Positions 1-8,332 of a DNA stretch of 27,377 nt are shown piece after piece. The position numbers were made by a program, and so were the translations under genes. Positions within the stretch are counted from its first letter, which is position 1; each line of letters opens with the position of its first letter. Under the pieces are notes generated by a model. It searched no databases. It was not told the DNA's origin and worked only from the letters and a program-made list of their open reading frames with translations. Source of the DNA: Gammaproteobacteria bacterium (GTDB taxonomy: Bacteria > Pseudomonadota > Gammaproteobacteria > Steroidobacterales > Woeseiaceae); assembly GCA_029881015.1 (NCBI GenBank), contig JAOUNK010000006.1, positions 1-27,377 of the forward strand, read 5' to 3'.

Positions 1-1575
1 AAGCATGTAGTCGATGGCCTCTTGCCGCGTCCATCGCTGATGGTGGATGCCCGTGTCGACGACGAGTCGCACGGCCCGGAACAGCTCCGCCGTGAGGCGC
101 CCGATGTTGTCGGCCGGGGCCGGCAGCAGCCCCTGCTCCCATGCCACGCGTTCCGCGTACAGCGCCCATCCTTCGACATAGGCCGTGAACAATGAGAAGC
201 GGCGCAGCAACGGCATGCCCTCCAGCTCCAGGGCGATTGCGATCTGGAAATGATGTCCGGGGATGCCTTCATGAACGGCGAGGGTCCGCATGCCGAATTT
301 CGGCGTCGCCTTGATGTCGTAGAGGTTCGCGTAGAAGCGGCCCGGCCGGGTGCCGTCGAGCGCAGGCTGTTCGTAGTAAGCGCCCGGCGCCGTCGCCTCC
401 TTGAACTCGGGAATGCGCACAACTTCGAGACCCGCTTTCGGACGGAGGTTGAAGACGCCGTCCAGGTTCGCGTTGAACTCGTCGAGCATCGCCTGGTAAT
501 CCTCGAGAATCTGCGCCCGGCCCTCGTCGCTGTCTTCATAGTAGAACTCGGGCTTCGACGAGTAAGCGTCCATGGCCTCCGTGTAACCTTGCGATGTATC
601 GATGCCTTCCGCCGCAAAGATCTCCATCATCTCGGCCTGGATGCGGGCCACCTCGGCCAGTCCAGTCTGGTGAATCTCGTCGGCCGTGTAGTCCGTGGTC
701 GTGAACAGGCGCAGCGCGAGCGTATACGCCGCAGCCCCGTTCGGCAGGTGCCAGTAGCCGTCATCGTTGCCGGCTTTCGCCTCCAGCTCACTGAAGTAGT
801 TGATGAACTGGTCGTAGGCCGGGTAGATGCTGTCGTTGATTGACGCCACTACTCGCTCCAGGATTGCCGCGGCCTGCGCCGCGTCGATGTCCTCGGCCTC
901 GTCCATCTTCTTGGCCAGCGACGTATACAGGATGTTCTCTTCTGCAGGCGTCGCCACGAACTCACGCATCTGGTCGAGCACGCGATCGATGACGAAACGT
1001 GGCGGGATGATGGCCTTGTCTTCCCGGATTTTCAGGCCGAGCAGATACTGCTCGTGCTTGCGCGGCAGCTCGCTCATGCGTGAAAGGTAGTTCTCGGCGT
1101 CTTCGAGCGAGTGCACCTGGTGGGCCGAGTCCATGAAGCTGGGGAACGCGCTCTGGATGCCACCCATCTGGTTGGCCGGGTAGGTGTGATAGCGGAACGG
1201 CTCGAGGTCCAGGATCATGTTCGTCAGGTACTGCGTGATTTCCTTGGACAGGCGTTGGCTGTCATCGAGGTCCGCATCGTCGTAGCGCTGCAAGCCTGCG
1301 CCATACTCTCTCATGAGGTCGAAGAACTCGTCCGTCCTGTCCGGGTGTACGTCATCCAGGTGCGCGTTGTGGCCCGTTATGCCCATGGACTCGAGAAAGC
1401 CGAGTTGCGTCAGCATCTCGGGGTCCTGAAAGGCGATCTTTACCGGTGTGCGGTCAAGATACGCGCGGAACATGAACGGCTTGTCGGCGTACCATTCGTG
1501 CGCGGCGAATGAGCCCCCGCCCACGATGACGACCAGCACCAGGATACCAACCCACTTGAGAATCTTGCGAAGCAT
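1..1575 (-). CDS. DUF885 family metallopeptidase-like protein, C-terminus beyond window edge
   Basis: Reading leftward from an ATG at 1573-1575, the frame is open for 525 codons to the window edge. The N-terminus is a signal peptide or anchor (MLRKILKWVGILVLVVIVG), so the protein is exported or inner-membrane tethered facing the periplasm. Residues 435-442 read HEGIPGHH, the HE-x-x-PGHH zinc motif of DUF885 proteins. About 30 residues later comes VEGWALYAE, which usually supplies another metal ligand in this family. The visible end, TRQEAIDYML, is also typical, and full-length members are near 600 residues, so roughly 70 residues should lie outside. DUF885 proteins are predicted zinc peptidases, but the substrate here is unknown. 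It is divergent from the lipoprotein gene at 1635, with 59 bp between the starts. Confidence 0.85.
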   Translation of the reverse strand, partial: MLRKILKWVGILVLVVIVGGGSFAAHEWYADKPFMFRAYLDRTPVKIAFQDPEMLTQLGFLESMGITGHNAHLDDVHPDRTDEFFDLMREYGAGLQRYDDADLDDSQRLSKEITQYLTNMILDLEPFRYHTYPANQMGGIQSAFPSFMDSAHQVHSLEDAENYLSRMSELPRKHEQYLLGLKIREDKAIIPPRFVIDRVLDQMREFVATPAEENILYTSLAKKMDEAEDIDAAQAAAILERVVASINDSIYPAYDQFINYFSELEAKAGNDDGYWHLPNGAAAYTLALRLFTTTDYTADEIHQTGLAEVARIQAEMMEIFAAEGIDTSQGYTEAMDAYSSKPEFYYEDSDEGRAQILEDYQAMLDEFNANLDGVFNLRPKAGLEVVRIPEFKEATAPGAYYEQPALDGTRPGRFYANLYDIKATPKFGMRTLAVHEGIPGHHFQIAIALELEGMPLLRRFSLFTAYVEGWALYAERVAWEQGLLPAPADNIGRLTAELFRAVRLVVDTGIHHQRWTRQEAIDYML

Positions 1576-1634
1576 GTGTCTACCTTTCGATGCGCGGATG
1601 TTCAGGAAGTGACATTATCTAGTACGCTCTCGGT

Positions 1635-2693
1635 ATGCCAGCCCATTCCCGACCCAAATTCATCATTGTCTGCCTCGCAGCCCTCGCGGGGTGCGTCACC
1701 ACGATGCCGGTCGACACGCCCAAACAGGTGCTGATCCCCCTCTTGTACGCAACGGACCGGCATGTCGACCTGTCCACCGATGCCTCCTCGTTCTACGGTA
1801 CCGACCGGGGCGGCCTGGCGTTCGGCAAGACGACCGTGGCGCTGAGCCCGAGGAAAGAAGGCGAGTCGCCGTTCGCCGACTGGTCGCGCTGGCAACCGCG
1901 CAGCGATGCGTCACGCAATCGTAATGAGCTGCTTGCCGTCTCCCCGCTCGATCGCGAGGCGTTCAGTGCCGAGGTGGGCCGGTCCATATTCTTGTACATC
2001 CACGGCTTTCGCCGGGACTTCGACATCGCCGCTATCGACCTCGCGCTCGTGGTGTACGAAGCCGATCTGCACAGCGTACCTGTGCTCTTCAGCTGGCCTT
2101 CCGGAAACTCGGTTCTCGGTTATGCCGGTGACAAGACGAACATGCGATGGGCGACCAGCGACCTACGCGACACGATCAAGCTCCTCCTGAGCCTGCCGAC
2201 CGTGGACACCGTGCATATCGCCGCGCACAGTCTCGGCAGCAGCGGCTTACTGGACGCACTCGAGCGGCTCAGTCACGATGACGACGCGCGAATCGACAAG
2301 ATCGGCGAAGTCATCCTTGCATCGCCCGACGTCGACTCGGACCTGTTCCGCCGCGAACACCTGCCGGTATTGCGCAGCATCGGGTCGCGCGTCACGCTAT
2401 ACGCCACCGACAACGACGTGCCCCTGCAGACCTCCCAGAGAGTGAACCGCAATGATCGTCTCGGCAATGCAAGCACGGAGATCTTCATCGAAGAAGGCAT
2501 CGAGACCGTCGTCTTCTCCGACGTCGTGACGTTCATGAACAGCCATGACGCTATTGTGGAGATTGGTGCCGTACAAGCCGACCTGCACCACCTGCTCGAG
2601 GGCCGCCTTGGCGCCGACGAGCGCCCGACCGTCGAGGCCGTCGATACCGAGCGCGGCCGCTACTGGCGAGCCTTGCCGTTTTCAGCTCAGTGA
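1635..2693 (+). CDS. DUF900-type alpha/beta-hydrolase lipoprotein
   Basis: This is a 352-residue protein. It has a lipoprotein signal with lipobox LAGC and lipidation cysteine C20, so it is probably anchored to the outer membrane facing the periplasm. The rest is an alpha/beta hydrolase of the DUF900 type. FLYIHGF (119-125) would form the oxyanion-hole strand, AHSLG (197-201) is the nucleophile elbow with S199, and ILASPDVD (227-234) matches the family's acid region. H304 in NSHDAI is the likely catalytic histidine. The fold suggests an esterase or lipase, and the substrate is not evident. No Shine-Dalgarno precedes ATG 1635. A possible -10 (TATCTA, 1616-1621) would put transcription start only a few bases upstream, so the mRNA may be nearly leaderless. 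The stop overlaps the end of the convergent DUF885 gene by 7 bp. Confidence 0.8.
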   Translation: MPAHSRPKFIIVCLAALAGCVTTMPVDTPKQVLIPLLYATDRHVDLSTDASSFYGTDRGGLAFGKTTVALSPRKEGESPFADWSRWQPRSDASRNRNELLAVSPLDREAFSAEVGRSIFLYIHGFRRDFDIAAIDLALVVYEADLHSVPVLFSWPSGNSVLGYAGDKTNMRWATSDLRDTIKLLLSLPTVDTVHIAAHSLGSSGLLDALERLSHDDDARIDKIGEVILASPDVDSDLFRREHLPVLRSIGSRVTLYATDNDVPLQTSQRVNRNDRLGNASTEIFIEEGIETVVFSDVVTFMNSHDAIVEIGAVQADLHHLLEGRLGADERPTVEAVDTERGRYWRALPFSAQ

Positions 2694-4054
2694 ACGACCG
2701 GCCCGTGGAGGCCGGTAAGTTCCCAACGCCCCAGTGAGATCGGGATGCTGTCGATGGCGTTGAGTCGGTCGAAGAAATCCTTCAACCGGAATTCCTCACC
2801 CCGCTGCTCGAGCTGCCACGCATAGTCTTTGAGGGTCTCATCCAGCAGGTACTTGCCCGTTACGTAACTCGTGCCGTACCCCGGCTGCCGCAAGTACAGG
2901 TGCTGCTCGAACTGGACCAGGCCTTCCTCAGTCTTCATCCAACCCCGCGGCGTCCATTCGATGTGCAGGCGGCCGGCCTCCGCCATCGTCATATCGTTCG
3001 CGTGCGCATAGAGGGAACCAAGACCCCGCGCCGCACGCTGCGCCAGCAGGATCCAGACCAGTTCGCGAGAGCGCGGGCTATCGTCGTACAGTCCTGCATT
3101 CATGAAGATCTCTTCGACGGCCGTTGCCGTGCCTTCGTTGCGACTGTCGAAAATGTTGTAGAGCAGCGCACTCTGACGTACCGGGCTCATATGGGGTTCG
3201 AGGTCCATCCGTGCAAGCTCGAACCAGTGGTAGAAATGCGTAAACAATGGTGCGGGATCGTAGTGCGCGGTTATCAGGAAGAAGTTGCGGCTATCCTCGG
3301 GCACGAATGAACCGGCCTGTGCCCGCAGTGCGGGTTCCATGTAGTCGGCGACCGTCACAACGTCTTTCTCGTCGAGGAACGTCATGATCCGCCGAATCGC
3401 GTCGTTCGCCATGACATCATATTCTGCCGGCGTGCTGGCCGCGACGAGCGGGGGCAGATCGCGGTTGCGGTGCTCTTCGAGCTTGAGCATCGACCACGCA
3501 CGTGCCAGCTCACGCTTCAGCAAGCGAACTTCGTCTTCCCAGGTCATCGGCACAAGATGGACGTTGTTCTGGTACCAGGTGTAATTTTCCTTGCCGATGC
3601 CCGATGGTCCGGTTTTCGTTTTTGCTTCTTCCTCAAGCCAGGTGACAAACTCGTCGGTCGCGGCGACGCTTTTGTTGACGATGTCCTTCAGAGCGTCACC
3701 CGCAGAGTCATCGACCTTCTCTCTGAGATCACGCAGCGTGGCACCCTGCTCGCGTATGTCACGTATACCGGCGATCCATAATTCACGCGCGTTGCCGGTG
3801 AGGTTCTTCCGCGCCTGTTTCATCAGCGGCGCGATAACGGCCAATTCCGCGGTCAGTCGCCGCTCCTCCGGCCCGGACAACGGGAAGTCGTAAGTCCAGA
3901 GCTCCACTACAGCGTGGTGAGTAGGCCCTTCGTGTCCTGGGACGTCGCTGCGGTAGGTCCAGATGCTGCGGTAGAAAGCGGGGTCGCGCACCCATGGTTG
4001 CAGCACACGCTCGTTGAAGTCGTAACCGTTCATTTCGGCACGCACAAGATCCAT
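2687..4054 (-). CDS. DUF885 family protein, apparently 5'-truncated
   Basis: The 455 residues belong to a DUF885 subfamily lacking HE-x-x-PGHH. Hallmarks visible here are NERVLQPWVRDPAFY near the start, HHAVVELW, NLTGNARELW, FTHFYHWFELARM, LLYNIFDSRNEGTATAVEE, YLRQPGYGTSYVTGKY and the C-terminal LGRWELTGL. The core has no frameshift. However, the frame opens where full-length relatives are already ~130 residues in. There is no signal peptide and no Shine-Dalgarno. The codon directly before the ATG is an in-frame TAA (4055-4057) at the edge of a REP-like hairpin (4059-4106). I infer loss of the 5' end at that element. The remnant might be a pseudogene or a shortened cytosolic protein. The in-frame stop makes a longer start impossible in this sequence. 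Confidence 0.75.
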   Translation of the reverse strand: MDLVRAEMNGYDFNERVLQPWVRDPAFYRSIWTYRSDVPGHEGPTHHAVVELWTYDFPLSGPEERRLTAELAVIAPLMKQARKNLTGNARELWIAGIRDIREQGATLRDLREKVDDSAGDALKDIVNKSVAATDEFVTWLEEEAKTKTGPSGIGKENYTWYQNNVHLVPMTWEDEVRLLKRELARAWSMLKLEEHRNRDLPPLVAASTPAEYDVMANDAIRRIMTFLDEKDVVTVADYMEPALRAQAGSFVPEDSRNFFLITAHYDPAPLFTHFYHWFELARMDLEPHMSPVRQSALLYNIFDSRNEGTATAVEEIFMNAGLYDDSPRSRELVWILLAQRAARGLGSLYAHANDMTMAEAGRLHIEWTPRGWMKTEEGLVQFEQHLYLRQPGYGTSYVTGKYLLDETLKDYAWQLEQRGEEFRLKDFFDRLNAIDSIPISLGRWELTGLHGPVVH

Positions 4055-4058
4055 TTAG

Positions 4059-4106
4059 GGTGCCAGTCACCTTATTAATCACTTAATTAATAGGGTGACT
4101 GGCACC
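4059..4106. repeat. REP-like inverted repeat (21-bp arms, 6-nt loop)
   Basis: The arms are 4059-4079 and 4086-4106, pair at 20 of 21 positions with one G-T mismatch, and flank the loop CACTTA. The outer part is GGTGCCAGTCACC and the inner part is A+T-rich (TTATTAAT). It stands out from its G+C-rich surroundings. Such hairpins resemble repetitive extragenic palindromes mobilised by REP-associated tyrosine transposases. No transposase gene and no second copy were seen in this window, so the family assignment is inference. It abuts the apparent truncation point of the DUF885 gene ending at 4054. Confidence 0.65.
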
Positions 4107-4129
4107 TATACAAACGCCTATACAAAGAA

Positions 4130-4159
4130 CGGCGAGACAATCGTGAGACTGTCTCGCCG
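4130..4159 (-). terminator. Terminator hairpin of the TonB-dependent receptor gene
   Basis: This is a perfect 10-bp inverted repeat (4130-4139 with 4150-4159, CGGCGAGACA/TGTCTCGCCG) with a 10-nt loop. It lies 22 bp beyond the stop of the leftward receptor gene. Read in that direction the stem is followed by TTCTTTG, a short, imperfect U tract. Position and stem strength fit an intrinsic terminator. Confidence 0.7.
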
Positions 4160-4181
4160 CGTCTTTTCTGGCCGGACTTGG

Positions 4182-7100
4182 CTACAGGCTGATGCGCAGA
4201 TCGACGTAGTAGTAGCGTCCCCAGTCACGATGCGCGTCCTGTGCAAACCCGTACGACGAGTCCGCAATCGGCGCGCGTGCATCCGTGATGTTGTTGAGGC
4301 CCAGCCGAATCCGCATGTCGGTATCACCGATATCGAACTTGTAGTCGAGCTTGCCGTTGTAGGTCGTCATTGACGGAATCCGGAACGGTGCGCCGCTCGA
4401 CAGGATCTGGTGGAAGCCGCCGATCTTGAAGCCCTGGATCGACGCAGACCAGTCGGACTTCTGCCACGCGATACTCGCGGAATGCCGCCGCTTCTGGTTG
4501 CCATCGATCCCCAACAGGTCACCCAGGCCGACCAATGGGTAGACGATGGTCGGATCCGACGCTTTCCCTTCCAGGACCGTCGTGGTCAGCTCGCCGGACG
4601 CCGTCTGCTCGAACCGGGTGTAATAGGAACCGTTGTAGCGCAGGTCAAAGTTGCCGATACGCGAATCGAAATTGAAATAGATGCCAATGTCGACGCCCGC
4701 CAGCTCCCTGGTATCCAGGTTCGTATAAACATCGGTCACGTAGTTGACACGCCCCACCGGACACAAGCCTGCAGCCAGGTAGGCGTCGATGAGATCCGTG
4801 TCAGCCGGATCAGCGTCCTGACGTATGACGTTGGGGTTGCCTACGACATTACCGCAATCCGATATTCCCGCCCGCCGGCGCAGCACCAGGTCATAGAGCA
4901 TGTGGTTTTCTTCGCCGAACAGACCGACGGTCTTGTTCTTCTTGATGGTCCAGTAGTCGGCCGTGAACGTCAGGTTCTGCAACGGCTCGTAAACGAGTCC
5001 GAACGACTGGTTGGTCGACTCTTCCGCTACCAATGACGTGCTGCCGGTTGCCTGGCGCTGGATGCTGTAGTCACAGTCCTCCGTGCCGGCGCCCTGAGCG
5101 TTACCGTAGAAGCAAACCCAGTCGTTCAGCGTGTTGGACCGCGCCACGAACGCCTCGTTGATCGTAATAAGGTTCGGTGCACGGAACGCTTCCGACCAAG
5201 AGCCGCGGAAGAGCAGGCTGTCCACGGGGCGCAGGCCAAAGGCCACCTTGCCGACACCGGTGCTGCCGATGTCGTCGAAATCCTCGAAACGATAGGCGAG
5301 CTGGACGTCCAGCGTCTCGTGCAACGGCAGCTGGAATTCCACGAACGCGGAACTCGTCGTGCGGTCACCGGCACCATCTGGTGTCGGGCTCGATCCCACG
5401 ACATCCGACGTCAGCGGATAGGTCTCGCCATCGAAGTCGGTAAACCGGATGGTCCCGTCGAGGCGTGGGTCACGATCGTCCTTGTAGTCTTCCTTGCGCC
5501 ACTCGACACCCGCGACGAAACCGGCCGGACCGGCCGGCATCTTGAAGATCTCCGCATTGGAGAACTTGGCATCCCACATCGAAAGTGTTGTCTCTCCCTT
5601 GCGGTAGACATCGACGTAGGCGCGCTCGACGTTTGAATCGGCACCGCCGTTGAACGGGTTGAAGGCCGCCGGCGTCGGGTCGAAGAGCGCCTCGGTAATC
5701 AGGGTATTCGAGAGACGATTGTGCGTGATGTCGTCCCGGGTCGCTTCCGACCAGACAACCGCGGTCTCCCAGTCCCAGTTGCCTTTGGAGCCACGCAGTC
5801 CGCCAAGGAGACGAATCGCGTCGCCGTCGTTATTGGTGACGCGCGGATTCATGGCGAATCGGTAGTTGTCGATGCGCAGTTCCAGGCCACCGTCGGGAAC
5901 ATCGGCCAACAATTCACCTGTCGGGTCCGGCAGGCGATTCGGCGAGCCCAGCGGGCCGAGCGGGTTCCAGTAATTGGCCGCGCCAACGCGCAGCGGCACT
6001 GCGGTCAACGTCGTGCTCGGATCGAACACGCGCACCGTTTCGGACTTGTAGACATAGAAGTCCGCGAAGAACTCGAGACCCGAGTCCATCTCGTGATTGA
6101 GGTAACCAAAGAGCGTGGTGCGTTCGAGCTCCGAGAGCAGATCGCGGTTTTCATTCAGGTTATAGCGATACGTGCCCTGGCCGTCTTCGTGCAGGCAGGT
6201 GGTGCCGTTGCCCAGTTCATAGCCGCCGGCACACCTGGGCTCACCAATCGGATAGGTTTCGAATTCGCCGGCGCCGTCAGTCACGTCTTCTGTGCGCAGG
6301 CTATGGCTGCTGTTGAGACTCGACACAACGTCGAACTGTCCGAACAGGGAGTTTGCGCTGTCGTTGCGGAACTGGGTGCTGGTCGCGTAGATCGACCTCG
6401 GATCGTTCGCCGGGAGGTCTGCGAACCGGTAACGGAAATCCGAGTTCGCCCAGCGCGGGTCATCCTGCGAGTTGACAGGATCGCGGCCGTAGTAATTGGC
6501 GAACAGGCCGACGTGTGTCGCTCCGCCGTTGAAGGCTTTGCCCCACTCGATCGAAAACGATTCGTCATTGCGCGGCAGGTTGTCGAAATCGGTAAAGCGG
6601 CCGCGAATCGTCAGGCCTTCGAAGTCGTCCTTGAGCACGGTATTGAGTACACCCGCAACCGCGTCAGCACCGTAGATAGCGGAGGCGCCGTCACGCAGAA
6701 CCTCCAGTCGTTGCACGCCGTAGACCGGGAGGTGGTTTGAGTTCACCGAGTTGACCGGCACGAAGCTGCCACCGACTTCCTCGGTCTGGTAGGTCGCCAT
6801 GTTCACCGTGCGCCGTCCGTTCAGCAGTACGAGCGTATTGCCCGTGCCGAGGTTACGCATGTTGATGGCACCGACGTCGCCGCGCGCCGCGTTGACGCCG
6901 CCGGCCGTATCCGACTCACTGAAGAAGTTCTGGCCCAGCTCGGGAATCATGTCGATGAGTTCATCGCCCGATTCGATACCCATGATCTCGATATCTTCCG
7001 CGTTGAATACCGAGACAGCCAGTGCGTCGGTGATTTTGGCGCCCTTGATCTGGGTACCCGTGACGGTGATCTCGTCGACGATATCCTCTTCTTCGTCCTG

Positions 7101-7196
7101 GGCCTGGGCAAGCCCGGTGCCGGTCAGCAAGAGAGCCGTTGTTGCAAGCAAACTCGCCCGCAACAGAGCGTCCAATCCATATTTCCTGGTCTTCAT
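4182..7196 (-). CDS. TonB-dependent outer-membrane receptor
   Basis: The protein has 1004 residues from the ATG at 7194-7196, chosen because GGGGGA lies just upstream and a signal peptide follows directly (cleavage likely after AQA, residue 32). The frame stays open far upstream, but only as antisense to the lysR gene. DEITVTGTQI (41-50) looks like a TonB box. Residues ~50-175 form the plug, with INMRNLGTGNTLVLLNGRR and VQRLEVLRDGASAIYGADAVAGVLN, and the remainder is the beta-barrel. Cysteine pairs occur in predicted loops (CAGGYELGNGTTC, CFYGNAQGAGTEDC). The last residues are YYYVDLRISL, ending in Leu rather than the usual aromatic residue. It would import a scarce nutrient using TonB energy. 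Divergence from a lysR-dadA pair suggests an amino-acid-like substrate. I see no siderophore or cobalamin neighbours. Confidence 0.92.
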   Translation of the reverse strand: MKTRKYGLDALLRASLLATTALLLTGTGLAQAQDEEEDIVDEITVTGTQIKGAKITDALAVSVFNAEDIEIMGIESGDELIDMIPELGQNFFSESDTAGGVNAARGDVGAINMRNLGTGNTLVLLNGRRTVNMATYQTEEVGGSFVPVNSVNSNHLPVYGVQRLEVLRDGASAIYGADAVAGVLNTVLKDDFEGLTIRGRFTDFDNLPRNDESFSIEWGKAFNGGATHVGLFANYYGRDPVNSQDDPRWANSDFRYRFADLPANDPRSIYATSTQFRNDSANSLFGQFDVVSSLNSSHSLRTEDVTDGAGEFETYPIGEPRCAGGYELGNGTTCLHEDGQGTYRYNLNENRDLLSELERTTLFGYLNHEMDSGLEFFADFYVYKSETVRVFDPSTTLTAVPLRVGAANYWNPLGPLGSPNRLPDPTGELLADVPDGGLELRIDNYRFAMNPRVTNNDGDAIRLLGGLRGSKGNWDWETAVVWSEATRDDITHNRLSNTLITEALFDPTPAAFNPFNGGADSNVERAYVDVYRKGETTLSMWDAKFSNAEIFKMPAGPAGFVAGVEWRKEDYKDDRDPRLDGTIRFTDFDGETYPLTSDVVGSSPTPDGAGDRTTSSAFVEFQLPLHETLDVQLAYRFEDFDDIGSTGVGKVAFGLRPVDSLLFRGSWSEAFRAPNLITINEAFVARSNTLNDWVCFYGNAQGAGTEDCDYSIQRQATGSTSLVAEESTNQSFGLVYEPLQNLTFTADYWTIKKNKTVGLFGEENHMLYDLVLRRRAGISDCGNVVGNPNVIRQDADPADTDLIDAYLAAGLCPVGRVNYVTDVYTNLDTRELAGVDIGIYFNFDSRIGNFDLRYNGSYYTRFEQTASGELTTTVLEGKASDPTIVYPLVGLGDLLGIDGNQKRRHSASIAWQKSDWSASIQGFKIGGFHQILSSGAPFRIPSMTTYNGKLDYKFDIGDTDMRIRLGLNNITDARAPIADSSYGFAQDAHRDWGRYYYVDLRISL

Positions 7197-7264
7197 TATT
7201 ATTCCCCCGAATGTTTCGGCTACCGCGCTGCGCAGTAATTCTCTAAAACTAGCAACCACCGGAT

Positions 7265-7277
7265 TTGGTAGCCAATA
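7265..7277. promoter_or_regulatory. Candidate LysR operator between receptor and lysR
   Basis: TTGG-TAG-CCAA (7265-7275) is a small inverted repeat that also fits the T-N11-A frame typical of LysR-type binding sites (T7265 to A7277). It lies in the 135-bp divergent region, 55 bp from the lysR start. The short arms make chance occurrence quite possible. Confidence 0.3.
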
Positions 7278-7284
7278 GCAACGC

Positions 7285-7313
7285 TTCCGAGCCCCATAGA
7301 CCAAGGTTATACT
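7285..7313 (+). promoter_or_regulatory. Probable lysR promoter
   Basis: TATACT (7308-7313) is a good -10 element. TTCCGA (7285-7290) lies 17 bp upstream as a weak -35, matching 3 of 6. The expected transcription start, near 7320, leaves only a short leader carrying the AAGGAA ribosome-binding site before ATG 7332. Confidence 0.45.
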
Positions 7314-7331
7314 AGGCCAAAAGGAACCGCC

Positions 7332-8270
7332 ATGCGCCTGCGCCAAATCGAGGTCTTTCACGCCGTGTACAGCACCGGCACGATGACCAACGCTGCCGCA
7401 AAACTTAACGTCTCGCAACCCTCTGTGTCCAAGGTGCTTGCACATGCCGAGCAGCAACTGGGCTACCGGCTCTTCGACCGCGTCAAGGGCAAGCTGATTC
7501 CCACGCCAGAAGCACACCAGCTCTTCAAACATGTCCGGGACGTTTACGAGGATGTAGACCGGCTTCGGCACGTCGCACAGAACCTGAACGCAACGAGCGC
7601 CGGCCGGATCCGGGTCGCCAGTACACCGGCGTTCGGCCTCGAAATCCTGCCACGTGCCATTGCGACGTTTCGCGAAGACCATCCTGATGCCGTCTTCGAA
7701 ATCGAGACGCTGCATCTCGACGAGATACATCACGCCTTGCTGGAGTCGCGCATTGATATCGGCCTCGCTTTCGACCCTTCCAGCCACCCCGGGATCGAAC
7801 GCAGAAAACTCGCGCGGGCGCGCTTTGTTGTTCTCGCACCGGACGATGCCGAGTTTGGCGACAGGAAATCGCTGACCGTGGAGGATTTGAGGAACCGCCC
7901 GTTTATCGGCCTGAATAGCAGGAGCCCGCTCGGTCGCATACTGTCGGAGTTCCTGGAGTCGAGCGATGTGGCGCCTCGCGTCGTCGCCTGGACGGAGACC
8001 TACCACATCGCCAAGGCACTCGTCGCCTCGGGTGCCGGGGTCACGATTACCGACGAAATTACAGCCCGCTCCAGCATCGGTGGCAGCGTCGTCCAGCTGC
8101 CGCTGGAGCCTGCCGTGGAGTTCGATGTCACGCTGTTGCAACTCGCCGATACGCCGCTGTCGATCGCCACAAAGCGCTTCGCGGGACACCTCGGTGCGCT
8201 GGTGAAGAACATGCTGCCCGGCACCAGGTCGCGCACCCATAGCCAAAAGCTATGGGTGTCGGAACAATGA
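7332..8270 (+). CDS. LysR-type transcriptional regulator
   Basis: The protein has 312 residues. The first ~60 form the LysR winged helix-turn-helix (RLRQIEVFHAVYSTGTMTNAAAKLNVSQPSVSKVLAHAEQQLGYRLFDR in pieces), followed by the periplasmic-binding-like effector domain from about residue 90 (RIRVASTPAFGLEILPRAI). The helix-turn-helix resembles regulators of opine, arginine and other amino-acid catabolism such as OccR/NocR. AAGGAA precedes the ATG. It is divergent from the TonB receptor and co-directional with the DadA-type dehydrogenase 62 bp downstream, the usual arrangement for a LysR protein controlling its neighbours. The effector is unknown. A D-amino acid or related amine is the simplest guess from context. 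Confidence 0.9.
   Translation: MRLRQIEVFHAVYSTGTMTNAAAKLNVSQPSVSKVLAHAEQQLGYRLFDRVKGKLIPTPEAHQLFKHVRDVYEDVDRLRHVAQNLNATSAGRIRVASTPAFGLEILPRAIATFREDHPDAVFEIETLHLDEIHHALLESRIDIGLAFDPSSHPGIERRKLARARFVVLAPDDAEFGDRKSLTVEDLRNRPFIGLNSRSPLGRILSEFLESSDVAPRVVAWTETYHIAKALVASGAGVTITDEITARSSIGGSVVQLPLEPAVEFDVTLLQLADTPLSIATKRFAGHLGALVKNMLPGTRSRTHSQKLWVSEQ
8234..8258. repeat. Perfect inverted repeat at the 3' end of lysR
   Basis: Arms 8234-8243 and 8249-8258 (CACCCATAGC/GCTATGGGTG) pair perfectly around the loop CAAAA. The element lies inside the last codons of lysR, 75 bp before the dadA start. No T tract follows, so it is not a classical intrinsic terminator. It could be an mRNA processing or stability hairpin, or a protein-binding palindrome acting on the dehydrogenase gene. 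Confidence 0.55.
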
Positions 8271-8332
8271 TCATTGGAGCGGGGAAAGCGTCGCTCAGTA
8301 GTATCGGCTACACGTTCTGAGAGGACATTCGG

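Noticed and set aside
7197..8246. In-frame upstream extension of the TonB receptor, adding ~350 codons
   Set aside because: It lies wholly antisense to a clear lysR gene, while ATG 7196 has a strong ribosome-binding site and is followed at once by a signal peptide and TonB box.
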